The notes: generated from the letters alone by a model not told the origin. A stretch of DNA of 64,000 nt from Pelagibius sp. (GCF_028281305.1 NZ_JANQKD010000044.1:62001-126000), one strand, 5' to 3'; numbered from the stretch's first letter, positions 1-8,590 are shown. Translations and numbers: made by a program.

Positions 1-111
1 GCTACGATCGCCGTTCGGGCCTTTCCGGCCTGGGGGAGCGCTTTTCTCATGCCAGGAACGAAGCAACCGGCGTGCCAACGGCTGCAAAGGGGCCTAACCG
101 CTGCACTTAGA

Positions 112-123
112 TGGTGCAACGCA
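112..123. promoter_or_regulatory. PhaR-like operator, distal copy
   Basis: TGGTGCAACGCA matches, in reverse complement, the TGCRNYGCASMA-type consensus that I recall for PhaR, the alphaproteobacterial PHB regulator. The same core followed by ATATG recurs about 120 bases downstream at the start of the small RNA. I see no promoter or reading frame attached to this copy. The match is by eye, and the function is inferred. Confidence 0.4.
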
Positions 124-206
124 ATATGATTAGCCAAACAGAGGTGGGGGAGAAATGATGATCGTGTGAAATTTGTATGCAAATCAATGAATTGGTGAAT
201 TCTCTG

Positions 207-245
207 TTGAAATCCACCGGGCAGCGGCGCATATTGTGCACTGCG
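207..245 (+). promoter_or_regulatory. Promoter of the candidate small RNA, overlapped by a PhaR-like site
   Basis: TTGAAA (207-212) is followed after 17 bases by CATATT (230-235), which puts the transcription start near 242. TTGTGCACTGCG (234-245) differs from the PhaR-like consensus at one base and covers the -10 and start site, a position suited to repression. The link to PHB control is inference. Confidence 0.45.
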
Positions 246-334
246 ATATGCGATTGCCTACGGCGGTCGGTATCGCAGTTCCATAGGGCATTTCCTCCCT
301 AAACTTGGGCCGCGCGGTTGCGCGGCCCTTTTTT
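242..334 (+). ncRNA. Candidate small RNA of the MmgR (alpha-r8) type
   Basis: This is a stretch of about 93 bases with a promoter in front and a strong intrinsic terminator at the end, and no reading frame. A 5' hairpin can form from TGCGAT (249-254) and ATCGCA (272-277). Then comes an unpaired TTTCCTCCCT at 291-300, followed by the terminator stem. A single-stranded UUUCCUCCCU element just before the terminator is, from memory, the hallmark of alphaproteobacterial MmgR RNAs, which limit PHB storage in Sinorhizobium. The CU-rich element would suit pairing with ribosome binding sites. A class I PHA synthase gene lies in the same window near 51 kb. The identity rests on motif and layout, without a covariance search. 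Confidence 0.55.
307..334 (+). terminator. Rho-independent terminator of the small RNA
   Basis: GGGCCGCGC (307-315) pairs perfectly with GCGCGGCCC (320-328) around a GGTT loop, and six T residues follow. It is a textbook intrinsic terminator on the plus strand. No protein gene ends near it in the window, which supports a non-coding transcript. Confidence 0.85.
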
Positions 335-419
335 CTTGCCGGCGGCGCCGTTCGAGGGGGGATTCCGGGTCTTGGTCCGGTCTTGCGCAGAGGTCCGCCA
401 GGGAGCCGCGCGGTCCGCC

Positions 420-980
420 TCAGTCGTCCGGCGGCGAATCGGCGCCCGTGCCGAGAGGGCGTTGCATCAGCACCGAGTCGAGCCAGCGGCCATGCTTGAA
501 GCCTATGGCGCGAAGAACACCCGCTTCGCGAAAGCCATGGCGTTTGTGGAGACCGATGGATGCCAGGTTGCCGCTGTCGCCGATCACCGCGACGAGTTGC
601 CGGTACCCCATCGCCTCACAGCGTTGGATCAGCGCCGACAGCAGCAGGCTGCCGATCCCCTGGCCTTCCAGTCCTCTGCGCAGGTAGACGGTTGTCTCCA
701 GCGTATGCCGGTAGGCCGGGCGTGTGCGATAGGGGCCCACTGCGGCGAACCCCAGGATGTCGCCGCCCGGCCCCGGCGCCTGGGCGACGAGATAGGGCAG
801 GGAGGCTTCCTGGACCGCGGCAACCCGCCGCTGCATCTCCGCGAGGTCGGGCGGCGTCTCCTCGAAGGAGGCGACGCCGTGGAGCACGTGGTCTGCATAG
901 ATCGCCTGCAGGGCCGGACAGTCGTCCGGCCGGGCGTCGCGCAGTTCCGCCGTCCGGTCCGGTCTGATGGCTTGGCTCAC
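420..980 (-). CDS. GNAT N-acetyltransferase, phosphinothricin acetyltransferase-like
   Basis: This 186-residue protein has the GNAT fold. The N-terminal RDARPDDCPALQAIYADHV stretch, the SFEETPP segment and an acetyl-CoA loop with GQGIGSLLL resemble the PAT/Bar subfamily, which acetylates small amines such as phosphinothricin or methionine sulfoximine. The true substrate cannot be read from sequence. The start is GTG at 980, and its first bases overlap the stop of the upstream gene (GTGA), so the two are probably translationally coupled. The upstream partner is an N-formylglutamate amidohydrolase-family enzyme, suggesting a shared role with amino acid derivatives, but this is inference. Confidence 0.8.
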   Translation of the reverse strand: MSQAIRPDRTAELRDARPDDCPALQAIYADHVLHGVASFEETPPDLAEMQRRVAAVQEASLPYLVAQAPGPGGDILGFAAVGPYRTRPAYRHTLETTVYLRRGLEGQGIGSLLLSALIQRCEAMGYRQLVAVIGDSGNLASIGLHKRHGFREAGVLRAIGFKHGRWLDSVLMQRPLGTGADSPPDD

Positions 981-1870
981 CGGCCGTTGGGTCGCAGCCG
1001 TCCCTGCTGCAGGTCACCCAGGGCGGCGACGACATCGCGCATGTCCTGTGCCAGCGCGCGCAGCGCCGGGCGCCGTTCCATCCGCGTTTCGTCCATGTAG
1101 ATCTGGCGGTTGATTTCGATCTGCAGACTGTGGACGCCGGTTTCCGGTTTGCCGTAATGGCGGGTGACGAATCCGCCGGCGTAGGGACTGTTGCGCGCGA
1201 CCTGATAGCCTTTGCGGTGCAGGATCCTCTCCACCGTGTCGGTGACTGCCGCCGCGCAGCTGCTGCCGTGACAGTCGCCCAGAACAAAGGCGGTGCGGTT
1301 CGTGGCGCCGCGGCCATGTCCCAGCTTGCTCGCCGAGGGCATGGAGTGACAGTCGACCAGGATACACCAGCCGAACTGCTCCTTGGTCTGCTGAACCAGC
1401 ATCCTGAGCGCCTCGTGGTACGGCCAATAACAGCTGCGGATGCGATCCAGCCCCTCGGCCAGGCTCAGCTTGTCCCGATAGATATTGGCGCCGCTGGCGA
1501 CCACTCGGGCAATGGTTCCGAGCCCTGCGGCGACGCGGGGCGAGCGCGTGTTTGCGTAAGGGGGAAGCTTTTCCTTGAAGATCGCGGGATCGAGCTCATA
1601 GGGCTCGCGGTTGGGGTCGACGAAAGCGCGGGGAAAGAGTGCATGGATCAGCGGCGCACCCATCTCCGGCGCGCAGCTGAAGATCTCATTGACGAAGCTG
1701 TCTTCCGACTGGCGCAGACTGATCGGATCGAGGCAGGAGGACGCCAGAAACTCCGGAGGATAATCGCTGCCGCTGTGCGGCGAGGCGAAGACCAACGGCA
1801 GGGTCTGCCGGGACGGCCAGACGATCTCGTGTGGCCTGCCGGTTTGGGCGCTTGGGGCTAGGGCGTCCAT
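977..1870 (-). CDS. N-formylglutamate amidohydrolase family protein
   Basis: This 297-residue protein belongs to the N-formylglutamate amidohydrolase (HutG-like) family, whose members hydrolyse N-formyl-glutamate to glutamate and formate with a bound metal. Family marks are SPHSG (residues 30-34), DSFVNEIF, LVDCHSM, the glycine-rich NSPYAGGFVTRHYG and LQIEINRQIYMDE. An in-frame extension to 2017 exists, but the ATG at 1870 gives the usual family length. The gene is divergent from cpdR, an arrangement I recall as common in alphaproteobacteria, and no other histidine-degradation gene is nearby. It may therefore act on another N-acyl amino acid. A second family member lies at 32467-33315. Confidence 0.85.
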   Translation of the reverse strand: MDALAPSAQTGRPHEIVWPSRQTLPLVFASPHSGSDYPPEFLASSCLDPISLRQSEDSFVNEIFSCAPEMGAPLIHALFPRAFVDPNREPYELDPAIFKEKLPPYANTRSPRVAAGLGTIARVVASGANIYRDKLSLAEGLDRIRSCYWPYHEALRMLVQQTKEQFGWCILVDCHSMPSASKLGHGRGATNRTAFVLGDCHGSSCAAAVTDTVERILHRKGYQVARNSPYAGGFVTRHYGKPETGVHSLQIEINRQIYMDETRMERRPALRALAQDMRDVVAALGDLQQGRLRPNGR

Positions 1871-2065
1871 ATCTCCAAAGAGCCTGTTTCTTCCTAGTGT
1901 TCTAGGCCAAAGCGCCCGCGCTGTCATGCCCGATGCGCACCCTCTGGGAGATTGGTTCGCCAATGGTGGCTTTCCACCCCGCCCGGGGCGCATTAAGCTC
2001 TCTTTTGGCGCCGGCATGGTAGCCTGTGAAGAGTTTGGCCCTCCCCATTCGGGCAGCGGCCGGGG

Positions 2066-2073
2066 TTAACCAT
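2066..2073. promoter_or_regulatory. CtrA-like half site upstream of cpdR
   Basis: TTAACCAT sits 29 bases before the cpdR start. This octamer resembles the CtrA half-site known from Caulobacter cell-cycle promoters. Since CpdR feeds back on CtrA stability, such a site would be meaningful, but eight bases are weak evidence and no paired TTAA-N7-TTAA is present. Confidence 0.3.
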
Positions 2074-2101
2074 TGCTTCGACGTGACGGCCAAACGGGAT
2101 A

Positions 2102-2461
2102 ATGGCGCAAATCCTCCTTGCTGAAGACGATGCCTCGATGCGGGAGTTCCTGGCGAAAGCCCTGCGCAAGGCGGGCCATCATGTCGTGGCGGTCGGTGAC
2201 GGCCTGGATGCCATCGCCGCTCTGGACGGGTTTCAGGTCGACCTGTTGCTGGCCGACGTGGTGATGCCGGGTCTCGACGGCATCGAACTGGCGCGCCGGG
2301 CCGCCAAGCTGCAGCCGGGTCTGCGGGTCATGTTCATCACCGGTTTTGCCGCCGTGGCCCTGAAGAACAGGGACCAGACCCCGCGCGGGGCGCGCATTCT
2401 CTCCAAGCCCTTCCATCTCCGCCATCTGGTGGAGGAGGTGGAATCGATGCTCACGGCCTGA
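2102..2461 (+). CDS. cpdR: Single-domain response regulator CpdR
   Basis: This 119-residue protein is a lone receiver domain with no output domain. The acidic pocket is E8/D9/D10, the phosphoacceptor is D52 in LLADVVMPGLDG, the switch Thr is T80 in FITGF, and the conserved Lys is K102 in SKPF. Size and sequence fit CpdR, which in its unphosphorylated state directs ClpXP to the pole and primes degradation of cell-cycle proteins; phosphorylation comes through the CckA-ChpT relay. Divergence from the N-formylglutamate amidohydrolase gene matches the usual alphaproteobacterial neighbourhood. A long-loop inverted repeat (CCGGGCTT at 2465-2472 with AAGCCCGG at 2501-2508) follows the stop but lacks a T-run. 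Confidence 0.85.
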   Translation: MAQILLAEDDASMREFLAKALRKAGHHVVAVGDGLDAIAALDGFQVDLLLADVVMPGLDGIELARRAAKLQPGLRVMFITGFAAVALKNRDQTPRGARILSKPFHLRHLVEEVESMLTA

Positions 2462-2620
2462 AAACCGGGCTTGGGGCTCCTGATGCTGGGGCTCTTGAAA
2501 AAGCCCGGGGATGATGCTACTCCGCCTCCTCCCAAGGGTACGGTCGGCCAAGGGCAGTGTTCATTGTGCCGGGCCTTCGCGGAACGATGTTCCGCAGCCA
2601 GGCTGCCCTAGCGGCATAGA

Positions 2621-2695
2621 GGGCGTATAGCTCAGCGGGAGAGCGCCTCGTTGACATCGAGGAGGTCCCTGGTTCAATCCCAGGTACGCCCACCA
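2621..2695 (+). tRNA. tRNA-Val (anticodon GAC)
   Basis: A full cloverleaf is visible. The acceptor GGGCGTA (2621-2627) pairs with TACGCCC (2685-2691). The D arm is GCTC...GAGC. The anticodon stem CCTCG/CGAGG encloses TTGACAT with anticodon GAC at 2653-2655. The T arm is CCTGG-TTCAATC-CCAGG. The CCA end is encoded at 2693-2695. Confidence 0.95.
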
Positions 2696-2748
2696 TTCTT
2701 TTCAATGATACGGTCAGTGACCTGATCAATGATCTGGCGGAAGGCCCG

Positions 2749-3342
2749 TCATCCGGGCCTGTGGTCCCGGGGGTGCCGCTGCTCTGAATCGGGATTGCGG
2801 TCTGGCGCCCCGGAGCACCCCTTTGTCAGGCAATAGTAGGCGCTGTCGTAGACTTTACCGCGCCATGCCCAGTTGCCTCGGGCCACTTTCTCCCGGACAA
2901 AACCGACTTTCTCCAGCACACGAAAAGACGCCGCGTTGCGCAGGGTGACCCCGGCCTCGATTCTGGTCGTCTGGGTTTCGCCGAAGACCCACTCCGCGAC
3001 CGCTGCCAGGGCCTCGGTCGCGTAGCCTTTGCGATGCTCCCGGTGAGAGACGAAGTACCCGATCCGGCAGACGTGGCCCTGCGTCTGCGAATACTCCGCC
3101 TCGAAGTAGAGGTCGAACAGTCCAATGGCCCGTCCGTCTTTCCGGATGATCCAGACCAGGTTCAGAGGATCTTCCAGACTCGGGTCGAACCAGGCCCTGA
3201 CGTCTTCGATGCGCTCGGCTGCGGACTGAAAGTCCTCGATGCTTTTCCTGTCGCGGGCGATCTCGAAGATCTCATCCAGATCTTCCGCCTTCGCCGGGTC
3301 CAGAATCAGTCTTTCGGTTCGCAGTCGTGCGGCCGCCACCAT
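2749..3342 (-). CDS. GNAT N-acetyltransferase, RimJ/RimL type
   Basis: This 197-residue protein has the RimJ/RimL-type GNAT layout: LRTERLILDPAKAEDLDEIF at the N-terminus, a central IGYFVSHREHRKGYATEAL segment carrying the acetyl-CoA pyrophosphate loop, and a closing ASFRVLEKVGF. Such enzymes acetylate protein N-termini or small amines, and the substrate is not evident. The last 25 residues are hydrophilic and look dispensable. The gene stands alone between tRNA-Val and the divergent ThDP enzyme. A short hairpin (AGGCCCG/CGGGCCT, 2742-2760) covers its 3' end but has no T-tract. Confidence 0.8.
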   Translation of the reverse strand: MVAAARLRTERLILDPAKAEDLDEIFEIARDRKSIEDFQSAAERIEDVRAWFDPSLEDPLNLVWIIRKDGRAIGLFDLYFEAEYSQTQGHVCRIGYFVSHREHRKGYATEALAAVAEWVFGETQTTRIEAGVTLRNAASFRVLEKVGFVREKVARGNWAWRGKVYDSAYYCLTKGCSGAPDRNPDSEQRHPRDHRPG

Positions 3343-3573
3343 GGCAGGTTCCGATCTCCTCTCAGCCGGCCTGACCGGGCCGTCGTTGCCTTCGCCACCC
3401 CTTTCGGTTCGCCGTCAGCGGGCTTCCGGATCGCGGCGTCATTGAATGACCGGCGCTGCGGCTGCCGAGGGGGTCGCTTGCGGCTCGCCAGCCTTGCCGT
3501 CTCCGGGCGCTTGTGGCAAGGGCAAAGGACCGGGGCGCTCTTCGCCCGGCCCGTGATCCTTCGGAGACCAGAC

Positions 3574-5217
3574 ATGTCGGCGCGCCATGGTGGCCAGATC
3601 CTCGTAGACCAGCTTCGCATCCAGGGCGTGGAGCGCGTCTTCTGCATCCCCGGCGAGAGCTTCCTGGCGGCGCTGGACGGGCTGCATCAGAGCCAGATCC
3701 ATACTGTGGTCTGCCGGCAGGAAGGTGGGGCCGCCATGATGGCGGAAGCCCATGGCAAGCTCACAGGCAAGCCGGGCGTTGCCTTCGTGACCCGCGGGCC
3801 CGGGGCGACCAACGCGTCCGCGGGCATCCATATCGCCTATCAGGACTCCACGCCGATGGTGCTCTTCGTGGGCCAGGTGGCCCGCGATCAGCGCGACCGG
3901 GAGGCCTTTCAGGAGGTCGATTACCGCCGCATGTTCGCCCCCCTGGCCAAGTGGGTGGCCGAGATCGAGGTGACTGAGCGGATTCCCGAATACGTGAGCC
4001 AGGCTTTCCATGTTGCCGCTTCCGGGCGGCCGGGGCCTGTCGTCCTGGCGCTGCCGGAGGACATGCTGTCGGCCGAGGCCGTTGCCGCGGACGCGCTTCC
4101 GGCCAGCCTGCCCGGCGGTGGTGCATCCCAGGCCGACGTCGAGGCGGTTCTCGACGCCCTGCAAGGGGCGCAGCGACCGCTGGCGGTGGTGGGTGGCCCC
4201 GGTTGGTCGGCTGCGGCGTCCGAGGCCCTCGGGCGCTTTGCCGAGACGGCGGCCCTTCCTGTCGGCGCCGCCTTCCGCTGCCAGGACTACCTCGACAACC
4301 GGCACCCCTGCTACGTCGGCGATGTGGGCATCGGCATCAACCCGAAACTGGCGGACCGTGTCAGGGCGGCGGATCTGCTGTTGGTTCTCGGCGCCCGGCT
4401 CGGCGAGATGACGACCAGCGGATACACCCTGGTGGACATCCCCAGTCCGCGCCAGCGGCTGATCCACGTGCATCCCGACCCGAGCGAACTCGGCCGCGTC
4501 TACCGGCCGGAGCGGGCCGTGGCGGCCGCTGCCGGTGTTTTCGTTCAGCAGCTCGCCGAGGCCGCGGCGGCGTCCCGCAAAGAGCCGGGCGACTGGCTTT
4601 CGGCTGCCCGGGCTGACTATGAGGACTGGCAACAGCCCCGGCAGACGCCGGGGGCTTTGAAGATGGAACAGGTGATCGCCCATCTGGGCCGCGTCCTCCC
4701 CGACGATGCGATTCTCACCAACGGGGCCGGGAACTACTCGGCCTGGCTGCATCGCTACCATCGCTACAAGACCTGGCGCAGCCAGCTCGCGCCGACCTCC
4801 GGATCGATGGGCTACGGCCTGCCGGCAGCGGTGGCGGCCAAGCTGGAGTATCCGGATCGGGACGTGATCTGCCTGGCCGGTGACGGCTGTTTCCAGATGA
4901 CCATGCAGGAGCTGGGAACCGCCGCCCAATACGGCGCCGGCGTGGTGGTGCTGGTCTCCAACAACGGCCTCTACGGGACAATTCGGATGCACCAGGAGCG
5001 CAGCTACCCCGGCCGCCCGTCCGCAACCGATATCGTCAACCCGGACTTTGCCGCCCTTGCCGCGGCCTATGGTGGCCACGGCGAGGTGGTGAGTCGGGAT
5101 GAGGACTTCCCCGACGCCCTGGCGCGGGCGCGCGAAGCGGCGCGCATGTCTCGGCGCCCGGCGGTGCTGGAGCTTCGCATCTCTCCGGACGCGCTGACGC
5201 CGCGCTCAACGGTTTAG
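3574..5217 (+). CDS. Thiamine diphosphate-dependent enzyme, acetolactate synthase-like
   Basis: This 547-residue protein has the three-domain architecture of the acetolactate synthase/benzoylformate decarboxylase superfamily. E50 in CRQEGGAAMMAEAHGK is the expected ThDP-activating glutamate. The cofactor motif runs from GDGCFQM to SNNGLYG near residues 430-470. No small regulatory subunit gene is adjacent, so it is probably not the biosynthetic IlvB. A catabolic decarboxylase or carboligase is more likely. The open frame reaches back to 3034, but that part is antisense to the acetyltransferase. The ATG at 3574 gives the family-typical MSARHGGQILVDQL start. It is monocistronic. Confidence 0.8.
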   Translation: MSARHGGQILVDQLRIQGVERVFCIPGESFLAALDGLHQSQIHTVVCRQEGGAAMMAEAHGKLTGKPGVAFVTRGPGATNASAGIHIAYQDSTPMVLFVGQVARDQRDREAFQEVDYRRMFAPLAKWVAEIEVTERIPEYVSQAFHVAASGRPGPVVLALPEDMLSAEAVAADALPASLPGGGASQADVEAVLDALQGAQRPLAVVGGPGWSAAASEALGRFAETAALPVGAAFRCQDYLDNRHPCYVGDVGIGINPKLADRVRAADLLLVLGARLGEMTTSGYTLVDIPSPRQRLIHVHPDPSELGRVYRPERAVAAAAGVFVQQLAEAAAASRKEPGDWLSAARADYEDWQQPRQTPGALKMEQVIAHLGRVLPDDAILTNGAGNYSAWLHRYHRYKTWRSQLAPTSGSMGYGLPAAVAAKLEYPDRDVICLAGDGCFQMTMQELGTAAQYGAGVVVLVSNNGLYGTIRMHQERSYPGRPSATDIVNPDFAALAAAYGGHGEVVSRDEDFPDALARAREAARMSRRPAVLELRISPDALTPRSTV

Positions 5218-5458
5218 GCTTCTCTCCTGCCAGCTTCCGCGCTCCCTGCCGAAGGGCCGCATCCCCGTCCGCGGATCAATGCGCGCGCTGGTTGAGTATG
5301 TGCAGCAATTCGCCTGTTAAGACCAATAGTCCAGCTTTGCCATGCGCTTAAGGGTGGATAAAGGAATTGTCGTTATTGCTTGTTAAGCATGGCTGTTGTC
5401 CCGCCTAAGTCGCCGCTTAGAAGCACTCGGACAGCCGCCACAGGAGCAGAGGAATCCC

Positions 5459-6415
5459 ATGGCCGGCACCGCCAAAGCGGCCCCGCAGACGCGCAATAAG
5501 GTCCGCATTCCGTTCTGGATGCGGCTGAAGGCTTGGTGGGAAGGCTACGATCTCTCGATCCGCGAGAAGCAGGCGATTCCCTTCGACATGGGCGACCTTT
5601 CCCAGGATGCCGTGCGCTACGATTCGCCGGAGTGGATGTCCAAACGCCTGGAGATCATGCAGGAGATCTGGGGCAAGGGCATGACCGGGCCCGGCGATGC
5701 GGCCTACATCCTGAAGCTGGTGAAGCCGCTGGCTCTGGATCCGGCTTTTACGGTGATCGAGGTAGGTGCCGGGCTCGGCGGTGCGACCCGGGTGATCTCT
5801 GAGCACTTCGACATCTGGATGACCGGCCTGGAGGCCGACCGCGAGGTGGCCGATGCCGGCATGGAACTCTCGACCATGGCCGGTATGGCGAAGAAGGCGC
5901 CGGTCCACTACTTCGATGTCGACCACTACGAGTTCCGCGAAGCCTCGATCGACTGCGTCTTCTCCAAGGAGGCCCTGTACGTCGTCGAGGACAAGAAGCG
6001 GCTGCTGGCGGAGATCATCAACATGATCAAGCCGCGTGGGCAGCTGCTCTTTACCGACTATGTCTTCGCTGAGGACGCTGCCAAGAAGGATATCCAGGCC
6101 TGGGTCAGCGGAGAGCCGGTGACGCCCCATCCCTGGACCCAGCGCCAGTATGAGCAGACTCTGACCGAGGCACGGCTCGATATCCGCATCAAGGAAGACA
6201 TCACGGATGAGGTCTATAAGATCATCACTTCGGCCTGGGCGGAGTTCCTGGCAAGCCTCAGGGGGCGCGAGCTCGACAAGTCGACCTCCGATGCCATCAA
6301 TGAGGCGGTGGATCTCTGGACCCGCCGGACCAAGGCGATCGAGAGCGGCGCTCTGCGCCTCTGCCGTTTTCATGCCCTGAAGAAGGAGGGAGAGAAGATG
6401 CTCTCCGACTGGTAG
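5459..6415 (+). CDS. Class I SAM-dependent methyltransferase
   Basis: This 318-residue protein has a Rossmann methyltransferase core. Motif I is [16 protein letters not shown] near residue 100, followed by TGLEADREV (motif II region) and [20 protein letters not shown] (motif IV region). A distinctive N-terminal part has [14 protein letters not shown] and [20 protein letters not shown], which may bind substrate or membrane. A helical C-terminal tail follows the core. The start at 5459 follows a good ribosome site (AGGAGCAGAGGAA); the upstream in-frame ATG at 5396 has none. The substrate is unknown. The 240 bases upstream hold no gene. Confidence 0.75.
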   Translation: MAGTAKAAPQTRNKVRIPFWMRLKAWWEGYDLSIREKQAIPFDMGDLSQDAVRYDSPEWMSKRLEIMQEIWGKGMTGPGDAAYILKLVKPLALDPAFTVIEVGAGLGGATRVISEHFDIWMTGLEADREVADAGMELSTMAGMAKKAPVHYFDVDHYEFREASIDCVFSKEALYVVEDKKRLLAEIINMIKPRGQLLFTDYVFAEDAAKKDIQAWVSGEPVTPHPWTQRQYEQTLTEARLDIRIKEDITDEVYKIITSAWAEFLASLRGRELDKSTSDAINEAVDLWTRRTKAIESGALRLCRFHALKKEGEKMLSDW

Positions 6416-6469
6416 CCTGGGCTATCGCAGAGGGCGTCGAGAATCCCCCGAAGTCCAGGCCGGCCGCGC

Positions 6470-6498
6470 TTGACAGCCCTTGTTCCGCTGCCTATGTT
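6470..6498 (+). promoter_or_regulatory. Sigma-70 type promoter of rpmJ
   Basis: TTGACA (6470-6475), a 17-base spacer and TATGTT (6493-6498) form a near-consensus promoter about 50 bases before the rpmJ start, as expected for a highly expressed ribosomal gene. Confidence 0.75.
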
Positions 6499-6549
6499 CG
6501 CCGCGATTTTCGCCTCGGGACTGAACCCGGCGGCAGAGAGGGTAGAAAG

Positions 6550-6675
6550 ATGAAGGTCGTTAACTCTTTGAAGACCGCGAAACTGCGGGAAAAGGGCTGC
6601 CGCGTCGTCCGGCGCCGTGGCCGCGTTTACGTGATCAACAAAAAGAACCCGCGGTTCAAGGCCCGCCAGGGCTGA
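6550..6675 (+). CDS. rpmJ: 50S ribosomal protein L36
   Basis: This 41-residue basic protein begins [17 protein letters not shown] and ends with [16 protein letters not shown], an unmistakable L36 signature. It keeps only one cysteine (GCRVVRRRG), so it belongs to the zinc-free (C-minus) form. L36 helps organise 23S rRNA in the large subunit. The gene is a single transcription unit with its own promoter (6470-6498) and terminator (6734-6774). Confidence 0.95.
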   Translation: MKVVNSLKTAKLREKGCRVVRRRGRVYVINKKNPRFKARQG

Positions 6676-6733
6676 GGACCTCCGCGGCCGCGCCCGGACA
6701 TCCGGGCTGACGGCGCGGAATACAGTTGTGACC

Positions 6734-6774
6734 GCAAGGCCGCGCCCCCGATCGGGGGCGCGGCCTTGCTTTTG
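6734..6774 (+). terminator. Terminator downstream of rpmJ
   Basis: A perfect 36-base palindrome (6734-6769) starts GCAAGGCCGCGCCCCCGAT and is mirrored on the other side. TTTT follows at 6770-6773. It ends the rpmJ transcript about 60 bases after the stop. Apart from this terminator and the glcD promoter/operator, the stretch 6676-7088 shows no gene. Confidence 0.85.
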
Positions 6775-6863
6775 GCAGCGGCGCGGGGCAACGCAGCGGT
6801 CTGAAAACCAGCCCGCTCGGGCGGATTCCGGGTGCTTTTTTGCCGTTTTGGCGGCCTCCGCCA

Positions 6864-6915
6864 TTGACCCGCCATCGGCCCCACGCCATAGTCAAAGAAA
6901 TTGGTAATACCAATT
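6864..6915 (+). promoter_or_regulatory. glcDEF promoter with GntR operator
   Basis: TTGACC (6864-6869), 17 bases and CATAGT (6887-6892) predict a start near 6899. The operator AATTGGTAATACCAATT (6899-6915) is a palindrome with one central base and sits exactly at that start. Its core matches the operator of the GntR gene at 16400-17161 and the TTGGTnnnACCAA type bound by PdhR, LldR and GlcC relatives. The position implies repression. Confidence 0.65.
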
Positions 6916-7088
6916 TTGCAGTCTCTGGCCCGTTAGCGGCCTATGGAACGACCCAGGGCCGGCCCCGGTGTGAACCGTGGCCGTCCGGACGGCGCAGCAC
7001 CTAAGGGCAAGAAAGACCCGCGCCGCCGCAGCACCCTGGGGACGCAATGTCCCGCCCCAGTACGGCGGGATCCGGGGAGAGCAATGCC

Positions 7089-8576
7089 ATGCAGATGCCC
7101 GAGCCAGATCAGGCGATCATCGATGCCAAGCGCGACATCGTCGCCGCCCTCCAGGCCATCGTGCCCGGCGAGGGGGTGATCGTCGACGAGGACGAGCTGA
7201 GGGCCTACGAGACGGATGGGCTGACGGCCTACAAACAGCTCCCGCTGATCGTCGTGCTGCCGGAGACCACGGAGCAGGTGAGCCGGATCCTGAAGTGCTG
7301 CCGGGAACGCGGCGTGAAGGTGGTGCCGCGCGGCGCGGGCACCTCGCTCTCCGGCGGCGCGCTGCCCCTGGCTGACGGCATCATTCTGGGCCTCGGCAAG
7401 TTCAACCGCGTTCTGGAGATCGACCTGGAGAACCGCTGCGCCGTGGTGCAGCCGGGCGTCACCAACCTGGGCGTGACCAAGGCCGTCGAGGCCGACGGAT
7501 TTTACTATGCGCCCGACCCCTCGAGCCAGATCGCCTGCACCATCGGCGGCAATGTGGCGGAGAATTCCGGTGGCGTGCACTGCCTGAAGTACGGGCTGAC
7601 CACCAACAACCTACTGGGTCTTGAGATGGTGCTGATGGACGGCACCATCCTGCGCGTCGGCGGCAAGCACCTGGATGCCGAGGGTTATGACCTGCTGGGT
7701 CTGATGACCGGCTCGGAGGGCCTGCTGGGCGTGGTGACGGAGGTGACCGTGCGCCTTCTGCGCAAGCCCGAGACGGCCCGCGCGGTGCTGCTGGGTTTCG
7801 AAACCGCCGAGCAGGCCGGCGACACCGTGGCCGCCATCATCGCGGCCGGGATCATTCCCGGCGGCATGGAGATGATGGACAAACCCGCCATTCATGCCGC
7901 CGAGGATTTCGTCCAGGCCGGCTACCCCCTGGACGTCGAAGCCCTGCTGATCGTCGAACTGGACGGCCCGCAGGCGGAGGTGGACCACCTGCTGGCCGAA
8001 GTCTCGCGTATCGCCGAGGAGCATGGCGCCATCACCAGCCGCGTCAGCGAAAGCGAGGAGGAGCGCCTGTCCTTCTGGGCCGGTCGCAAGGCTGCATTTC
8101 CGGCCGTGGGGCGTATCTCGCCGGACTACTACTGCATGGACGGCACCATTCCCCGTGCGCAGTTGCCGCTGGTGCTCCGGCGTATGCGGGAAATGAGCGA
8201 GAAGTACGGTCTGCGCGTTGCCAATGTCTTCCATGCCGGCGACGGCAACCTGCATCCGCTGATTCTCTACGATGCCAACAAGCCGGGTGAACTGGAGGCC
8301 GCTGAGGACTTCGGTTCCGATATCCTGAAGCTCTGCGTCGAGGTGGGCGGCGTGCTCACCGGCGAGCACGGCGTCGGCGTGGAGAAGCGCGATCTCATGG
8401 GCGAGATGTTCAGCGAGATCGATCTGAAGCAGCAGCAGCGCGTCAAGTGCGCTTTCGATCCGGAAGCGCTGCTGAATCCCGGCAAAGTTTTTCCGCAGCT
8501 TCATCGCTGTGCAGAGCTGGGGCGCATGCACATCAGCGGGGGCAAGTTGCCGTTCCCCGATCTGCCGCGCTTCTAG
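7089..8576 (+). CDS. glcD: Glycolate oxidase subunit GlcD (FAD-linked)
   Basis: This 495-residue flavoprotein oxidises glycolate (or a similar 2-hydroxy acid) to glyoxylate. It has a PCMH-type FAD-binding domain (PRGAGTSLSGGALP and DPSSQIACTIGGNVAENSGG) and a C-terminal FAD-oxidase domain with HAGDGNLHPLI and GVLTGEHGVGVEKRD. Length is normal for GlcD. The ATG at 7089 is preceded by GGGGAG at good spacing; the frame extends to 7047 without a better site. It leads a three-gene operon glcD-glcE-glcF feeding electrons to the quinone pool, and a GntR operator overlaps its promoter. Confidence 0.93.
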   Translation: MQMPEPDQAIIDAKRDIVAALQAIVPGEGVIVDEDELRAYETDGLTAYKQLPLIVVLPETTEQVSRILKCCRERGVKVVPRGAGTSLSGGALPLADGIILGLGKFNRVLEIDLENRCAVVQPGVTNLGVTKAVEADGFYYAPDPSSQIACTIGGNVAENSGGVHCLKYGLTTNNLLGLEMVLMDGTILRVGGKHLDAEGYDLLGLMTGSEGLLGVVTEVTVRLLRKPETARAVLLGFETAEQAGDTVAAIIAAGIIPGGMEMMDKPAIHAAEDFVQAGYPLDVEALLIVELDGPQAEVDHLLAEVSRIAEEHGAITSRVSESEEERLSFWAGRKAAFPAVGRISPDYYCMDGTIPRAQLPLVLRRMREMSEKYGLRVANVFHAGDGNLHPLILYDANKPGELEAAEDFGSDILKLCVEVGGVLTGEHGVGVEKRDLMGEMFSEIDLKQQQRVKCAFDPEALLNPGKVFPQLHRCAELGRMHISGGKLPFPDLPRF

Positions 8577-8590
8577 CCGGGCCGGACGCC

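Noticed and set aside
2517..2729. Minus-strand 70-residue frame with GVPGIEPGTSSMSTRRSP
   Set aside because: It is the reverse complement of the tRNA-Val gene, a familiar false protein prediction.
3439..5079. 546-residue minus-strand frame
   Set aside because: Antisense to the ThDP enzyme, which has complete cofactor motifs.
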